Numbered from the stretch's first letter, positions 50,446-59,456 are shown. The stretch: 64,000 nucleotides of DNA from UBA7672 sp041166025 (GCA_041166025.1 JBEAMJ010000097.1:18194-82193), one strand, 5' to 3'. Notes: generated from the letters alone by a model not told the origin. Numbers and translations: made by a program.

Positions 50446-52794
50446 ATGGCGATTACGCGATACGTAACGGGCCTTGCGCTGGCGACGGCGCTGGCGATCA
50501 CAGCCGGTTGCGACCGGCTTGAGGAAGCCGGCAAGCTCGCCGGGGAGGCATTTGAACAGATCACCGGCGGCGGCGGCGACGAACCGCCTGTTCTCGTCCT
50601 CACCGATGAACAGATCCTCGCGGCCGCCTCCCTCGATGACCGCGCCCTCTTCGGTCCGATGCAGGCGCCCGTCGCGCTGACAGCCATCAATGTCGACGAG
50701 CTGATTCAGACGCAGCGTTTCTTCGCTGTCGGCTCCGTGATCGCCAAGCCGCGGGCGGAGATCACCGAACCCGTCCTTGAACCGGACAGTTTCAGCATGT
50801 CGACGACGCCGTCCGACGACATGAGCGTCATGAACACCAACGATGCGCCGTTGCCTGAATCGGCGGCCGTCGCTGAAGGTGAACCGATCAAGGAGGCGCC
50901 GCCTGCCACTGCCACCGGCACGCCCGAGTCGCTGCGCGTGACCAAGGACGGCGCGCCGGCAATCCTCCGACCGGGCATCGCCCGTCCGCGCGCCGAGATC
51001 AAACTGCCCTCAACCACGGAGCTTCGCCGGCAAGCCCAGGTGGCGGCGCCCGAAGCGCTCAAGGAAGCGGTGCGTGACATCGGCGTGCAGCTCAACGCCG
51101 ATGCCTTGCGCAAGGCGCGACAGTCGGCTGAACAGACAATGCGGGCCAACAGCCAGACCGCCCAGGCGATCGGCGACGAAATCGCGCGCAAGGCGGCCGA
51201 CGCCGCAGCGCCGCTGCCCAAGCCTTTGCAGGTGCGTGCGCGCCTCGACGTCGAGCAGGCTGTCGTCGCACGCGACAAGGCGGGACGGGCGCTCGAACGG
51301 CTCGGCCTTTCCGGCATCGTCACGCCCGGCGAAGGCGGCCAGATGCGGATCACGATCGGCGTCAACCCGACACAGTTGCGCGATGGCCGGATCGATCTCG
51401 ACCAGGTCGCCTCGATGCGCGCGCTCTTTGCTCCGACCAAGAAGAGCGACGCCGAGGAATGCGCCGGCGGGCCCGATGTCGAGAAACTGAAGCAGGACCC
51501 CGTTCTTGCGACCGAGTGCGTCGTGAAGGTGCTGATGCAGACCGGCGAATACGAGTATGTCGAGAAGGACTACATCTTCACCAACCAGATGCTGCAGAAG
51601 CCAAAGCAGAAGCCGGTCACCGTAACGACGGGCTCGCGGCCGAACGATCCGCTCTACGGCCTGCAGTGGCATTTCCGGGACAACGGTTCGGCCGCCGGCC
51701 AGTCGGCGGGCGGGGCAGGTTTTGGCGGGTTCTGGGACAGGGCCAAGCTGACAGGCTCGCGCGATGTCGTGGTGGCCGTCGTCGACACGGGCATCCAGAT
51801 GAACCATCCGGACATCAAGGGCTCGCCCAATCTGGCGCCCGGGTTCGACATGGTCTCGGATCCGATCATGGGCAATGACGGCAATGGCCGCGACACCGAC
51901 CCGAACGATCCGGGCGACAAGTGCAATCCGGATGATGCGACGGTCTCCGACTCCTTCCACGGCACGCACGTCGCTGGCACGATCGGGGTGGCGGCCACCA
52001 ACAACTCCGCTGGCGTTGCCGGGGGGGCGTGGAACGTCACCATCGTTCCGGTGCGCGCGCTCGGTCGCTGCGGCGGCAAGCTGTCGGACATCAACGACGC
52101 GATCCGCTGGGCCGCCGGCACGGTGCCGGCCCGCCTGTCGCCGACGCAGGAAATCTGGAACTCCAAACCGGCCGACATCATCAACCTGTCGATCGGCCTG
52201 TTCGGTCCCTGCCCCGCCTCGATGCAGGCCGCGATCAACGACGCCGTCGCCGCCGGCGCCATCGTTGTCTCGGCGGCCGGAAATGCGCGCGTCGATACGC
52301 AGTACTTCGCTCCCGGCGGATGCCAGAACGTGATCTCCGTCGCCGCAAACGATGCACGCGGACAGCTGACCCCGTACTCGAACTTCGGCGCCAACGTGTC
52401 GATCATGGCGCCCGGCGGCGACATGGCGCGCGATGATGACCGGGACGGACGGCCCGACGGCATCCTGTCGACCAAGTTCATGAAGAACTGCACCGACCCG
52501 GCCAACCCGGGCGCAACAGTGGCGCAGTGCTTCTACGCCTTCGAGAACGGAACCTCGATGGCAGCCCCGCATGTCTCCGCGGCGCTGGTGCTCCTCAAGG
52601 CGAAGTATCCCGCTGCAGTGCCCTCGGAGTTGAAGACCCGCCTGCTGCAGGCCTCGATGCCGCGGACGAACGCCCAGTGCTCAGGCGCCTGCACCGCCTA
52701 CCCCGGGTCGACGCCCATCCCGGGATCGCCTGACATGTGCTATCGCCCGTGCGGGGGGCGGATGCTGAACCTTGCGAACGCGCAGCTTCAGTAG
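50446..52794 (+). CDS. S8 (subtilisin-like) serine protease lipoprotein
   Basis: The 782-residue protein starts at ATG 50446 with a lipoprotein signal (LALATALAITAGC, Cys22). A 400-residue N-terminal region is rich in Ala, Glu and Lys, with helical stretches (LNADALRKARQSAEQTM) and a propeptide-like end (GEYEYVEKDYIFTNQML). The catalytic domain follows: Asp447 in VVAVVDTGIQMNHPDI, His505 in FHGTHVAGTIG, Asn in VVSAAGNA, and Ser704 in NGTSMAAPHVSAALVLLKAK. It is expected on the cell surface or in the periplasm. The next three genes encode one more membrane-anchored protein and two lipoproteins; one operon is likely. Confidence 0.9.
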   Translation: MAITRYVTGLALATALAITAGCDRLEEAGKLAGEAFEQITGGGGDEPPVLVLTDEQILAAASLDDRALFGPMQAPVALTAINVDELIQTQRFFAVGSVIAKPRAEITEPVLEPDSFSMSTTPSDDMSVMNTNDAPLPESAAVAEGEPIKEAPPATATGTPESLRVTKDGAPAILRPGIARPRAEIKLPSTTELRRQAQVAAPEALKEAVRDIGVQLNADALRKARQSAEQTMRANSQTAQAIGDEIARKAADAAAPLPKPLQVRARLDVEQAVVARDKAGRALERLGLSGIVTPGEGGQMRITIGVNPTQLRDGRIDLDQVASMRALFAPTKKSDAEECAGGPDVEKLKQDPVLATECVVKVLMQTGEYEYVEKDYIFTNQMLQKPKQKPVTVTTGSRPNDPLYGLQWHFRDNGSAAGQSAGGAGFGGFWDRAKLTGSRDVVVAVVDTGIQMNHPDIKGSPNLAPGFDMVSDPIMGNDGNGRDTDPNDPGDKCNPDDATVSDSFHGTHVAGTIGVAATNNSAGVAGGAWNVTIVPVRALGRCGGKLSDINDAIRWAAGTVPARLSPTQEIWNSKPADIINLSIGLFGPCPASMQAAINDAVAAGAIVVSAAGNARVDTQYFAPGGCQNVISVAANDARGQLTPYSNFGANVSIMAPGGDMARDDDRDGRPDGILSTKFMKNCTDPANPGATVAQCFYAFENGTSMAAPHVSAALVLLKAKYPAAVPSELKTRLLQASMPRTNAQCSGACTAYPGSTPIPGSPDMCYRPCGGRMLNLANAQLQ

Positions 52795-52890
52795 ACGGTC
52801 TGGGAGCAAGGAGGACATTTTTCAGCGAGCACGGGCGCGCCAGAGCCCTGCCGACGCTGGGATAAGTCCTCAGGAGAAGGGACAAATGTC

Positions 52891-53490
52891 GTGACAGAAG
52901 CGCCCCGGGCCGAAAACGCGGACAGCCGGCTGAAGGCCGCAGGCCCGACAGCGGCTGCCATTGGCATCATCACCACGATTGTGGGGGTCTCCCTTCTTGT
53001 GACAGCTCCGGACCGTCCGGCCCGCCAGGTGGAAGAGGCCGCACTCCTCGCCCCAGCCGCAGCGACCGCCGCGCCGGAAACCACTCCAGCACAACCCCTC
53101 TTGACCGGACCGGCTGACAGCGATCCGCCGCTGATCGGCGTGCCGCAGGTGCAAAACCAGCCTGGCGCAACCGGCGCAGTCCAGACCAGCGTCGAGATTG
53201 TGGTGAAGTTCAAGGACGACGGGCGCGTTAAGGACATCATCGACGCCTTCTGGCGCGACCAGGCGTCCGCGAAGGCAAAGTTCGACGCCTGGAAGGCTAA
53301 CCGCCCCGAATTCGCCGGGCTCCGGCTCGACCGTGTCACGTTTTCCAACGAGCTGGTGCTGGTGCATGATGGGTCGGCGCAACCCGCCCAGCGTCCCGCC
53401 ATCATGCGAGCGATTGCAGCCAGGCTGGGCGCCGCTTCAGACATTTCCTATGCAGAGCCAAACATGACGGCTCATCCCGGAGGGCAGTAA
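52891..53490 (+). CDS. Membrane-anchored protein with S8-propeptide-like end
   Basis: The 199-residue protein starts with GTG at 52891 behind AGGAGAAGG. A single transmembrane helix (AAIGIITTIVGVSLLVTA, residues 22-39) is followed by an Ala/Pro-rich linker and a compact domain (about residues 104-195). That domain begins VEIVVKFKDDGRVKDIIDAF and ends AARLGAASDISYAEPNMTAH. The ending is the classic pattern of subtilisin propeptides (I9 fold), in which a strand with YxEPN leads into the protease. So it may act as a separate chaperone or inhibitor for the protease encoded just upstream; this is an inference from pattern and position. Confidence 0.6.
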   Translation: MTEAPRAENADSRLKAAGPTAAAIGIITTIVGVSLLVTAPDRPARQVEEAALLAPAAATAAPETTPAQPLLTGPADSDPPLIGVPQVQNQPGATGAVQTSVEIVVKFKDDGRVKDIIDAFWRDQASAKAKFDAWKANRPEFAGLRLDRVTFSNELVLVHDGSAQPAQRPAIMRAIAARLGAASDISYAEPNMTAHPGGQ

Positions 53491-54080
53491 TGAGAACGAT
53501 TCTTCTGGCTGGGCTTGGCGGGCTCGCCCTCGCGACTGCGGCATGCACAGGCGAACAGGCGCCGCCGGCCGACGCAGCCGCCCCTGCTGCGGAGGAGCAG
53601 GCCGTTCAACCCGCCTCCGCCGGTCCGCCCGCGGTTACTGGAGAGATTGACTGGGCGACCGCCCGCGCCGACGCCGCTAAGCGTCCTGCCGATGTGGTGA
53701 TCCCCCAGGCCGCCGGCAGCGATCCGCTGACCGTGCCAATGCTCCTGCCCGGCGGCATCGTCCAGACTGCGAGCGATCGCCCCGTGCCGCCGCGCATCAC
53801 GAAGGATGGGTATTTCGCGACCTACCACCTGCCGCGCTATGATGTGACGGTGAACGGCTCCAGCAAGGCCTATCAGGCCGGCGCCGCGCCCCCCGCAGCC
53901 GACAAGTCCGACATGAAGTTCACAACTGTGGAAGCCGGGGCAAGCCTCGCCTTCTCGCGCTATGGCGCGGATTATCTGATCGACTTCGAGTGCCGCGAAG
54001 TGGACAGCCCGGAGGGCTGCATCACGGAAGCGGAGGCGAAGGAATTCGCGGAAAGCCTGTTCGTGGCGCAATCGCGCTAG
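53490..54080 (+). CDS. Hypothetical lipoprotein
   Basis: The 196-residue protein has a lipoprotein signal (ILLAGLGGLALATAAC, Cys19), an Ala/Pro-rich linker, and a mature domain with beta pattern (DGYFATYHLPRYDVTVNGSS). It ends in two Cys (FECREVDSPEGCITEAEAKE, about 171-190) that may pair. I recognise no family. Its ATG overlaps the stop of the preceding gene (TAATG), so it belongs to the same protease operon. Its role is open; a partner of the protease or the M23 protein is possible. Confidence 0.7.
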   Translation: MRTILLAGLGGLALATAACTGEQAPPADAAAPAAEEQAVQPASAGPPAVTGEIDWATARADAAKRPADVVIPQAAGSDPLTVPMLLPGGIVQTASDRPVPPRITKDGYFATYHLPRYDVTVNGSSKAYQAGAAPPAADKSDMKFTTVEAGASLAFSRYGADYLIDFECREVDSPEGCITEAEAKEFAESLFVAQSR

Positions 54081-54139
54081 TCAAACTGGGGCGCCAGTGT
54101 CCTCGTCCCGCAGCGGACGGACTGAGTGGGAGTGGTGGG

Positions 54140-55333
54140 ATGAAACGGTCATCGGTGAAGGTGGGTCTGGCCGCGCTGGCCGGCGTGGCGCTGCTCGGCG
54201 CGTGTGATTCCAACAGCGTGCTGCTGTGGCCCTGGGTGGAGATTGCGGCGAAGGAAGAGGAAGTCCCCGCTGATCCAAGCCTGCCACCCCCGCCTCCTCC
54301 CCTCGACGCGGTCGATCCGCTGAACCCCGGGGATCCGGGCGCGGGCAGCATCCCGAACCCCAATGCCAATACCGGCGCTCCGACGGACGGCACGCCCTTC
54401 CCGGAGACAAAGCCCGAGAACCCTGCAGTCGACACCGGCGATGACAAACCCCTCGAAAGCGTCGAGGGCGAACCGCTGCCGCCCCTGCCCGTGCCGACCG
54501 AAACCGCCTCGAACGATGGCGTGCTTATCCCGCCCCCGTTCGAGGAGCCGGGAACAACGCCGACCACGCCCGGACCGAGCACGCCGGAGCCTGCCCCGGA
54601 CGCCCCGCCCCCGGCGCCTCAGCCGCCTGCACCGTCCTTCTATTTCTTCCGGCCCGGCAATCTCGCGCCCTCGAGCGGGACCGGCTCGACGGAAATGGCC
54701 GTTCTTGTTCCCGACATGGTGTTCCCGATCAAGGACGCGCCAGCGGTCGCGCAGACGCAGGTCTATCGCTATGGCGGCGGCATCAAGGGCGGCGACCAGT
54801 GCGACACGCGCAACTTCACGGCGCCCTGGCGCGACAATTACTGCGAGACCCGCACCACCACCAACACGACGCCCTGGTGCGCCAAGACAGGCGTCCATCT
54901 CGGCCAGGACATCCGCGTCGGCACGCCGGAAGGCTGCAAGGCCGAACGCGCGACCAAGGCAGCCGACCGCACCCGCTATGAGGTCGTGGCCGTCGAGGAT
55001 GGCATCATCTCGAATGTCGGCAGCTATTCTGTGACGCTGCGGGCCGACTCGGGCGGCCGCATCTACCGCTACCTCCACCTCAACATGGCGAAGCTGAAGG
55101 TCGCAACCAGCCAGACGGTGAAGAAGGGCGACGTCATCGGCTATGTGTCGAATGATTTCGGCGGCACGCCGACAACGCTGCATCTCCATTTCGAGATCAA
55201 GCTCAACACCACGGCCAATGGCTGGCAGTACGCCCCGCCCTACGCCTCGCTGCTCGAAGCCTACAAGCGGCGCGAAAACAATCCGGGGGCGCAGGTCGCG
55301 GATGACTTCCTGGTGGCCTCGACGCCGCGGTAA
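54140..55333 (+). CDS. M23-family (LytM) peptidase lipoprotein
   Basis: The 397-residue protein has a lipoprotein signal (GLAALAGVALLGAC, Cys21), then a 150-residue Pro/Glu/Thr-rich linker. The LytM-type domain has the ligand motif HLGQDIRVG (about residues 253-261) and the C-terminal HLHFEIKLN (about 348-356), where the His pair and Asp would bind zinc. Such enzymes cut peptidoglycan cross-links; some LytM proteins are non-catalytic activators. Extra Cys near QCDTRN, NYCETR and TPWCAKTG suggest disulphides. It is the fourth gene of the protease cluster. Confidence 0.8.
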   Translation: MKRSSVKVGLAALAGVALLGACDSNSVLLWPWVEIAAKEEEVPADPSLPPPPPPLDAVDPLNPGDPGAGSIPNPNANTGAPTDGTPFPETKPENPAVDTGDDKPLESVEGEPLPPLPVPTETASNDGVLIPPPFEEPGTTPTTPGPSTPEPAPDAPPPAPQPPAPSFYFFRPGNLAPSSGTGSTEMAVLVPDMVFPIKDAPAVAQTQVYRYGGGIKGGDQCDTRNFTAPWRDNYCETRTTTNTTPWCAKTGVHLGQDIRVGTPEGCKAERATKAADRTRYEVVAVEDGIISNVGSYSVTLRADSGGRIYRYLHLNMAKLKVATSQTVKKGDVIGYVSNDFGGTPTTLHLHFEIKLNTTANGWQYAPPYASLLEAYKRRENNPGAQVADDFLVASTPR

Positions 55334-55409
55334 CAGCATCCTGCGGACAAGGGCCTTGGCCCTGTCGTGCGAACGTGCTTGAGAACCCGCAACCAATTGC
55401 GGGAGCAGG

Positions 55410-56123
55410 ATGATGGCGCAGCTTGCGCTGGTGCGGCACGGACAGAGCCAGTGGAACCTGGAAGACCGCTTCACTGGCTGGTGGGACGTCGACCTCACGC
55501 CAGCGGGCGAGGCCGAAGCGCGCGCATCGGGAACATTGCTGCGGGACACGGGGATCGACTTTTCCCGGGCTTACACATCGGTACAGCGGCGTGCGATCCG
55601 CACGCTCTATCTCGCGCTCGACACCATGGATCGCCTGTGGCTGCCGGTGACGAAGGACTGGCGCCTCAACGAGCGCCACTATGGCGGCCTCACCGGCCTC
55701 AACAAGACCGAGACGGCCGCGAAGCATGGCGAGGCCCAGGTCAAGATCTGGCGCCGCTCCTATGACATACCGCCGCCTGAGATGATTGCCGGCGGCGCGT
55801 TCGACCTGTCTAAGGACCGGCGCTATCGCGGCATCGCCATTCCCACAACCGAGAGCCTCAAGACGACGCTCGACCGCGTGCTGCCCTACTGGGAGGCGGA
55901 GATTGCGCCGAAGCTCAAGGCTGGCGAGAACATCGTGATCGCCGCCCACGGCAACAGCCTGCGCGCCATCGTGAAGCATCTCTTCAGGGTGCCGGACGCC
56001 GCAATCACCGAGGTCGAGATCCCGACCGGCAACCCGCTGCTCATCGATCTTGACAGCGGGCTCAACGTCACGGCCGCGCGCTATCTCGACACTGCCCGGG
56101 CCAAGGCGATCCCGAAAGCCTGA
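55410..56123 (+). CDS. gpmA: 2,3-bisphosphoglycerate-dependent phosphoglycerate mutase
   Basis: GpmA interconverts 3- and 2-phosphoglycerate in glycolysis and gluconeogenesis. The 237-residue protein has the phosphohistidine motif LVRHGQSQWNLEDRFTGWWD, the Glu/Arg site LNERHYGGLTGLNKTETA, and the second catalytic His in IAAHGNSLRAIVKHL. Length and motifs are normal. A GGAGCAGG precedes the double ATG at 55410/55413. It is probably transcribed from its own promoter. Confidence 0.95.
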   Translation: MMAQLALVRHGQSQWNLEDRFTGWWDVDLTPAGEAEARASGTLLRDTGIDFSRAYTSVQRRAIRTLYLALDTMDRLWLPVTKDWRLNERHYGGLTGLNKTETAAKHGEAQVKIWRRSYDIPPPEMIAGGAFDLSKDRRYRGIAIPTTESLKTTLDRVLPYWEAEIAPKLKAGENIVIAAHGNSLRAIVKHLFRVPDAAITEVEIPTGNPLLIDLDSGLNVTAARYLDTARAKAIPKA

Positions 56124-56127
56124 TGTG

Positions 56128-56802
56128 ATGGGCGCGGGTTCTTCCGATGCTGACGACTTCTCGGCGGACGACCTGCGTTTCATGGCGCGCGCGCTCGACC
56201 TCGCCCGCGCGCAACTCGGCCGCACATCGCCCAACCCTGCCGTCGGCTGCGTGATCGTGCGCGATGGCATTGCGATTGCCGAAGGCGCGACCGGCGATGG
56301 CGGTCGTCCGCATGCCGAAGAGCTTGCCCTGGATGCCGCCGGCGAGCGTGCAGAAGGCGCCACAGCCTATGTCACGCTCGAACCGTGCAACCAGCGCTCG
56401 GGCGGCTCCTTCGCGTGCTCGCAGTTATTGCTTGGCTCGGGGGTTTCGCGCGTGGTGATCGCCTGCCCCGATCCGCACCCGCTTGGCGCTCATGGCGCCG
56501 ACCGCCTCACCGCATCCGGCGTCATCGTCGAGACGGGCCTCATGCGCGCGGACGCAGAGGCGCTGAACGCCGGCTTCTTCAAGCACGTCGCAACCGGCCA
56601 GCCGTGGCTCGCAATCGATGTCAATGCTTCCGGCTATGACGGCGAATTCAGCCTCCTCGACAACGAGACACATGAAGCCGCGCTCACCCGGCTGGGAGCA
56701 CAGGGCTGGACCCGCGCGTTCGTTCGTCCGGGCACTGCGCTGGCCGCGCAGCTCAATGCGCGCGGGCTGGTGGATGCAGATCTTGCCCCGGCCAGCAAAT
56801 GA
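56128..56802 (+). CDS. RibD-like deaminase with reduced C-terminal part
   Basis: The 224-residue protein matches the deaminase half of RibD (diaminohydroxyphosphoribosylamino-pyrimidine deaminase): GRTSPNPAVGCVIV, the zinc/proton site RPHAEELAL, LEPCNQRSGGSFACSQLL with the two Cys, and DPHPLGAHGADRL. The Cys-to-Cys spacing is one residue longer than in standard RibD. It then reads GFFKHVATGQPWLAID, the usual start of the reductase half, but only about 60 residues follow (LGAQGWTRAFVRPGTALAAQ and LNARGLVDAD) instead of about 215. Either this is a single-domain enzyme or a RibD with an internal deletion. It lies 4 bases after gpmA. Confidence 0.75.
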   Translation: MGAGSSDADDFSADDLRFMARALDLARAQLGRTSPNPAVGCVIVRDGIAIAEGATGDGGRPHAEELALDAAGERAEGATAYVTLEPCNQRSGGSFACSQLLLGSGVSRVVIACPDPHPLGAHGADRLTASGVIVETGLMRADAEALNAGFFKHVATGQPWLAIDVNASGYDGEFSLLDNETHEAALTRLGAQGWTRAFVRPGTALAAQLNARGLVDADLAPASK

Positions 56803-56805
56803 AAA

Positions 56806-56831
56806 ACGGGCCGGCCTTGTGGCCGACCCGT
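56806..56831 (-). terminator. Bidirectional terminator between ribD-like gene and cspA
   Basis: An 11-bp stem with one mismatch (56806-56816 with 56821-56831) and loop TTGT. On the minus strand it is followed by TTTTTC and lies 50 bases after the cspA stop, so it is a good factor-independent terminator for cspA. On the plus strand it follows the RibD-like gene by 3 bases. Confidence 0.75.
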
Positions 56832-56881
56832 CTCGAAGTTTGTTTGCGATGGCGCCACCCGCGAAGGGACGCCTCGACAGT

Positions 56882-57091
56882 TCAGAGGGTCTGGAGCTGG
56901 GTCGCAGCCATCTTGCCGGAGCGCTTGTCCTTCTCGAGTTCGAAGCTCACGCGCTGACCTTCGTTCAGGCCGGCGAGGCCTGCGCGCTGGACAGCCGAGA
57001 TGTGGACGAACACGTCCGAGCCGCCAGCTTCCGGCTGGATGAAGCCGTAGCCTTTTTGCTCGTTGAACCACTTAACAGTGCCGGTAGCCAT
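56882..57091 (-). CDS. cspA: Cold-shock protein (CspA family)
   Basis: The 69-residue protein is a complete cold-shock domain with both RNA-binding motifs: KWFNEQKGYGFIQPEAG (RNP1 KGYGFI, about residues 13-18) and SDVFVHISAVQRAGL (RNP2 VFVHI). It binds single-stranded RNA/DNA as an RNA chaperone. Start and length are standard. The upstream 300 bases contain a TTGACGG on the minus strand (57177-57183) that could be its -35 element, giving a leader of tens of bases as is common for csp genes. Confidence 0.95.
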   Translation of the reverse strand: MATGTVKWFNEQKGYGFIQPEAGGSDVFVHISAVQRAGLAGLNEGQRVSFELEKDKRSGKMAATQLQTL

Positions 57092-57396
57092 GTAGATCTA
57101 GTCTTTCGATAGGCATCCACGGGGCCGGGGGGACCCGCGGAAGGATGAGAGAACGCTTGCAGCCGCGTCCAGGGGGCCGTCAAACCAGACTGTTCGGAAG
57201 GCCAGATCCGGAGCTCGATCCGACGGAGACCCGTCTTTAGAGCAAGGAGAGCAACCCGAACCTGTTCAGAATTCGACCGCGCACCTATTGCACAAGGCCG
57301 GCGCCTTGAAAAGACAGCCTTCGAGGCCTGACATAGAGTTTAGAACGATCAAGCCGGCGTGGTTTTCGCCGCGCAACATTTTGCCTACGAGCGCCG
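57092..57396. promoter_or_regulatory. Divergent control region of cspA and ygfZ
   Basis: This 305-base gap has no gene. On the minus strand TTGACGG (57177-57183) followed 12 bases later by GCTGCAAG is the best promoter candidate for cspA; the -35 is a full match to the Caulobacter-type element, while the -10 is poor. No ribosome site is seen before the ygfZ ATG. I see no repeat or RNA gene here. Confidence 0.35.
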
Positions 57397-58218
57397 ATGC
57401 ATCTGCCCCTCTCCCTTCCGCACCGCGCCGTTATCGCTGTCAGCGGGGCGGACGCTGCCCCTTACCTGCACGGCATCCTCACAGCCTCGACCCTCAACCT
57501 TGCCGAGGATGTGTATCGTTATGGGGCGCTCCTGACGCCTCAGGGAAAAGTGATTGCCGATGCACTGATCCTGCGGCGCGGCGAGATTGTGCTGCTCGAG
57601 TGCGCAGCAGGCGCTGCCGCCGCTCTGGTGAAACGCCTGAGCCTCATGAAGCTGCGCGCCTCCGTCACAATCGAGGAAAGGCCCGACCTGGGCGTTACCG
57701 CATTCGACGGCCTGCCCGATCCGCGCTCACTGCACGCGCCCCGTCGCCGTATCGGTCCTCGAACGGCGCCCGATGATCCGAAGCAGTATCATGCAGCGCG
57801 CATTGCAGCCGGCCTTCCCGAGCAGGACGTCGATTTCCTTGCCGAAGAGGTCTTCCCGGCCGACATCAACATGGACCTCGTCGGCGGCGTCGATTTCCGC
57901 AAGGGCTGCTTTGTCGGCCAGGAGGTTGCCTCGCGCATGAAGCGGCGTGGCACGGCGCGGCGGCGAAGCCTGAAGGCAGAAATTGCAGCTGGCGCAAAAG
58001 CCGGCGCTGCCGTTCTGGCCGGTGATTACGAGATCGGAAAGCTGACGTCGGTTTCCGGCGGCGCCGCACTGGCGCGCGTGCGCATCGACCGGCTGGCGGA
58101 AGCGTGGACGACGGGCGAGCCTCTGACCGTCGCTGGCGCTCCCATTGTGTTCGATCGCCCGGACTGGCTGGCCGACGAACTTGCAGCTCTTTCCGATGCC
58201 CGCGAAGCAAAGGCCTGA
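57397..58218 (+). CDS. ygfZ: Folate-binding Fe-S cluster assembly protein YgfZ
   Basis: The 273-residue protein shows the YgfZ signature DFRKGCFVGQEVASRMKRRG with the key Cys (about residue 171), and an N-terminal GcvT-like domain (APYLHGILTASTLNL, ALLTPQGKVIADALIL). YgfZ/IBA57 proteins help mature or repair certain [4Fe-4S] enzymes using tetrahydrofolate. Only 17 bases separate it from tag, so the two are likely one operon. Confidence 0.88.
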   Translation: MHLPLSLPHRAVIAVSGADAAPYLHGILTASTLNLAEDVYRYGALLTPQGKVIADALILRRGEIVLLECAAGAAAALVKRLSLMKLRASVTIEERPDLGVTAFDGLPDPRSLHAPRRRIGPRTAPDDPKQYHAARIAAGLPEQDVDFLAEEVFPADINMDLVGGVDFRKGCFVGQEVASRMKRRGTARRRSLKAEIAAGAKAGAAVLAGDYEIGKLTSVSGGAALARVRIDRLAEAWTTGEPLTVAGAPIVFDRPDWLADELAALSDAREAKA

Positions 58219-58234
58219 TGAAGGCGCTCCCCGA

Positions 58235-58837
58235 ATGAAGAAACTTGACGACATTCCCTGCGGCTGGGCCCCGGCGCATGACAGGCTCTATCGCGACTAT
58301 CACGACCATGAATGGGGCGTGCCCGAACGCGATTCACGCGCGCTGTGGGAGAAGTTTCAGCTCGACGCGCATCAGGCCGGCCTTTCCTGGATCACCATCC
58401 TGCGCAAGCGCGCAAGCATGCGCGAGGAGTTCGACGGCTTCGCGCCGGAGAAGGTCGCACGCTGGACAAGCAAGCGCATCGACCGCGCGATGAAGAACCC
58501 CGGCATCATCCGCTCGCCGGCCAAGATCGCAGCGACCATCCGCAACGCGCAGCTCTACTGCGACATGGCGGACCGGGGCGAGGACTTCTCCGATTATGTC
58601 TGGGGCTTCGTCGACCACAGACCGATCGTGAACCGGCTGGACCACTGGCGTAACGTGCAGGCAAGAACGCCGCTCTCCGAACAGATCGCGAAGGACATGA
58701 AGCGACGCGGTTTCAAGTTCTGCGGGCCAGTGATCGTCTACGCGGTGATGCAGGCGATGGGCATGGTCAACGATCATGAAGTCCGCTGTCCGCGGCACAA
58801 GGCAATCCAGAAGCAGGAAGGCGCTCGCGCAAAGTAA
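58235..58837 (+). CDS. tag: DNA-3-methyladenine glycosylase I
   Basis: The 200-residue protein is Tag: CGWAPAHDRLYRDYHDHEWG at the N-terminus, FQLDAHQAGLSWITILRKRA and the C-terminal zinc region MVNDHEVRCPRHK. Zinc ligands Cys7 and His20-type, plus His and Cys near residues 184-188, can be placed by pattern. The enzyme excises 3-methyladenine from alkylated DNA. The start at 58235 lies 17 bases after the ygfZ stop. Confidence 0.92.
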   Translation: MKKLDDIPCGWAPAHDRLYRDYHDHEWGVPERDSRALWEKFQLDAHQAGLSWITILRKRASMREEFDGFAPEKVARWTSKRIDRAMKNPGIIRSPAKIAATIRNAQLYCDMADRGEDFSDYVWGFVDHRPIVNRLDHWRNVQARTPLSEQIAKDMKRRGFKFCGPVIVYAVMQAMGMVNDHEVRCPRHKAIQKQEGARAK

Positions 58838-58898
58838 TCCTTCGTGCTTTGCCTGTGCCGGTGATAGGCTGGGATGCGGATCATTCCCGGGGCGTAAC

Positions 58899-59456
58899 AT
58901 GCAGGACTTCGCATCGATCATGCGCCGGGTCATCACCGGCGACGACGCGGCAGGCGAAAGCCTCGTGATCATCGACGGCCCGCCTTCGGCGACCAATGGC
59001 GATCCCAATCTGGGCGGCCTCTTCGACATCTGGCACGACGACGCCTTCGGTCCGCTCAACCCGCGCGTCCACCGCGACCTCGGGCCGGAGCGCTGCGTGC
59101 TCTCTCCCTCTGACGGCAAGGTGAAGGTGCGCTGGTTCGTGATCCAGCCGCGGCCGGAGGGTGCATCTCCCGAACAGCTCAACGCCGCCGCCCGGGCGCG
59201 CTTTGCCTCCTTCGACGCCGAGGATCACCTTACCGACCAGTCGAAACACCCGGCCATGCACAGGACGGAGTCGATCGACGTGATCTGCCTCCTGCGCGGC
59301 GAGGTCGATCTGATCCTCGACAGCGGTCGCACCCGCATCACGCCAGGCCAGATCGTGATCCAGCGCGGCACAAGCCATGGCTGGGAGGCGATCGGCGGAC
59401 CCGCTCTCCTTCTGGCTGTTCTGATCGACCGTCCGCTTGTGGCGCCGCCGCACTAG
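58899..59456 (+). CDS. Cupin-domain protein
   Basis: The 185-residue protein has a C-terminal cupin core: HRTESIDVICLLRGEVDLIL and ITPGQIVIQRGTSHGWEAIG (about residues 124-168), the two motifs of the conserved barrel with His/Glu metal ligands. The N-terminal 75 residues (SLVIIDGPPSATNGDPNLGG, FDIWHDDAFGPLNP) are typical of the small cupins related to dioxygenases. The substrate is unknown. It lies 62 bases downstream of tag on the same strand. Confidence 0.8.
   Translation: MQDFASIMRRVITGDDAAGESLVIIDGPPSATNGDPNLGGLFDIWHDDAFGPLNPRVHRDLGPERCVLSPSDGKVKVRWFVIQPRPEGASPEQLNAAARARFASFDAEDHLTDQSKHPAMHRTESIDVICLLRGEVDLILDSGRTRITPGQIVIQRGTSHGWEAIGGPALLLAVLIDRPLVAPPH

Noticed and set aside
53490..54080. 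Idea that the third gene of the protease cluster is an inhibitor
   Set aside because: No known inhibitor motif is visible in it; the propeptide-like pattern is in the preceding gene only.
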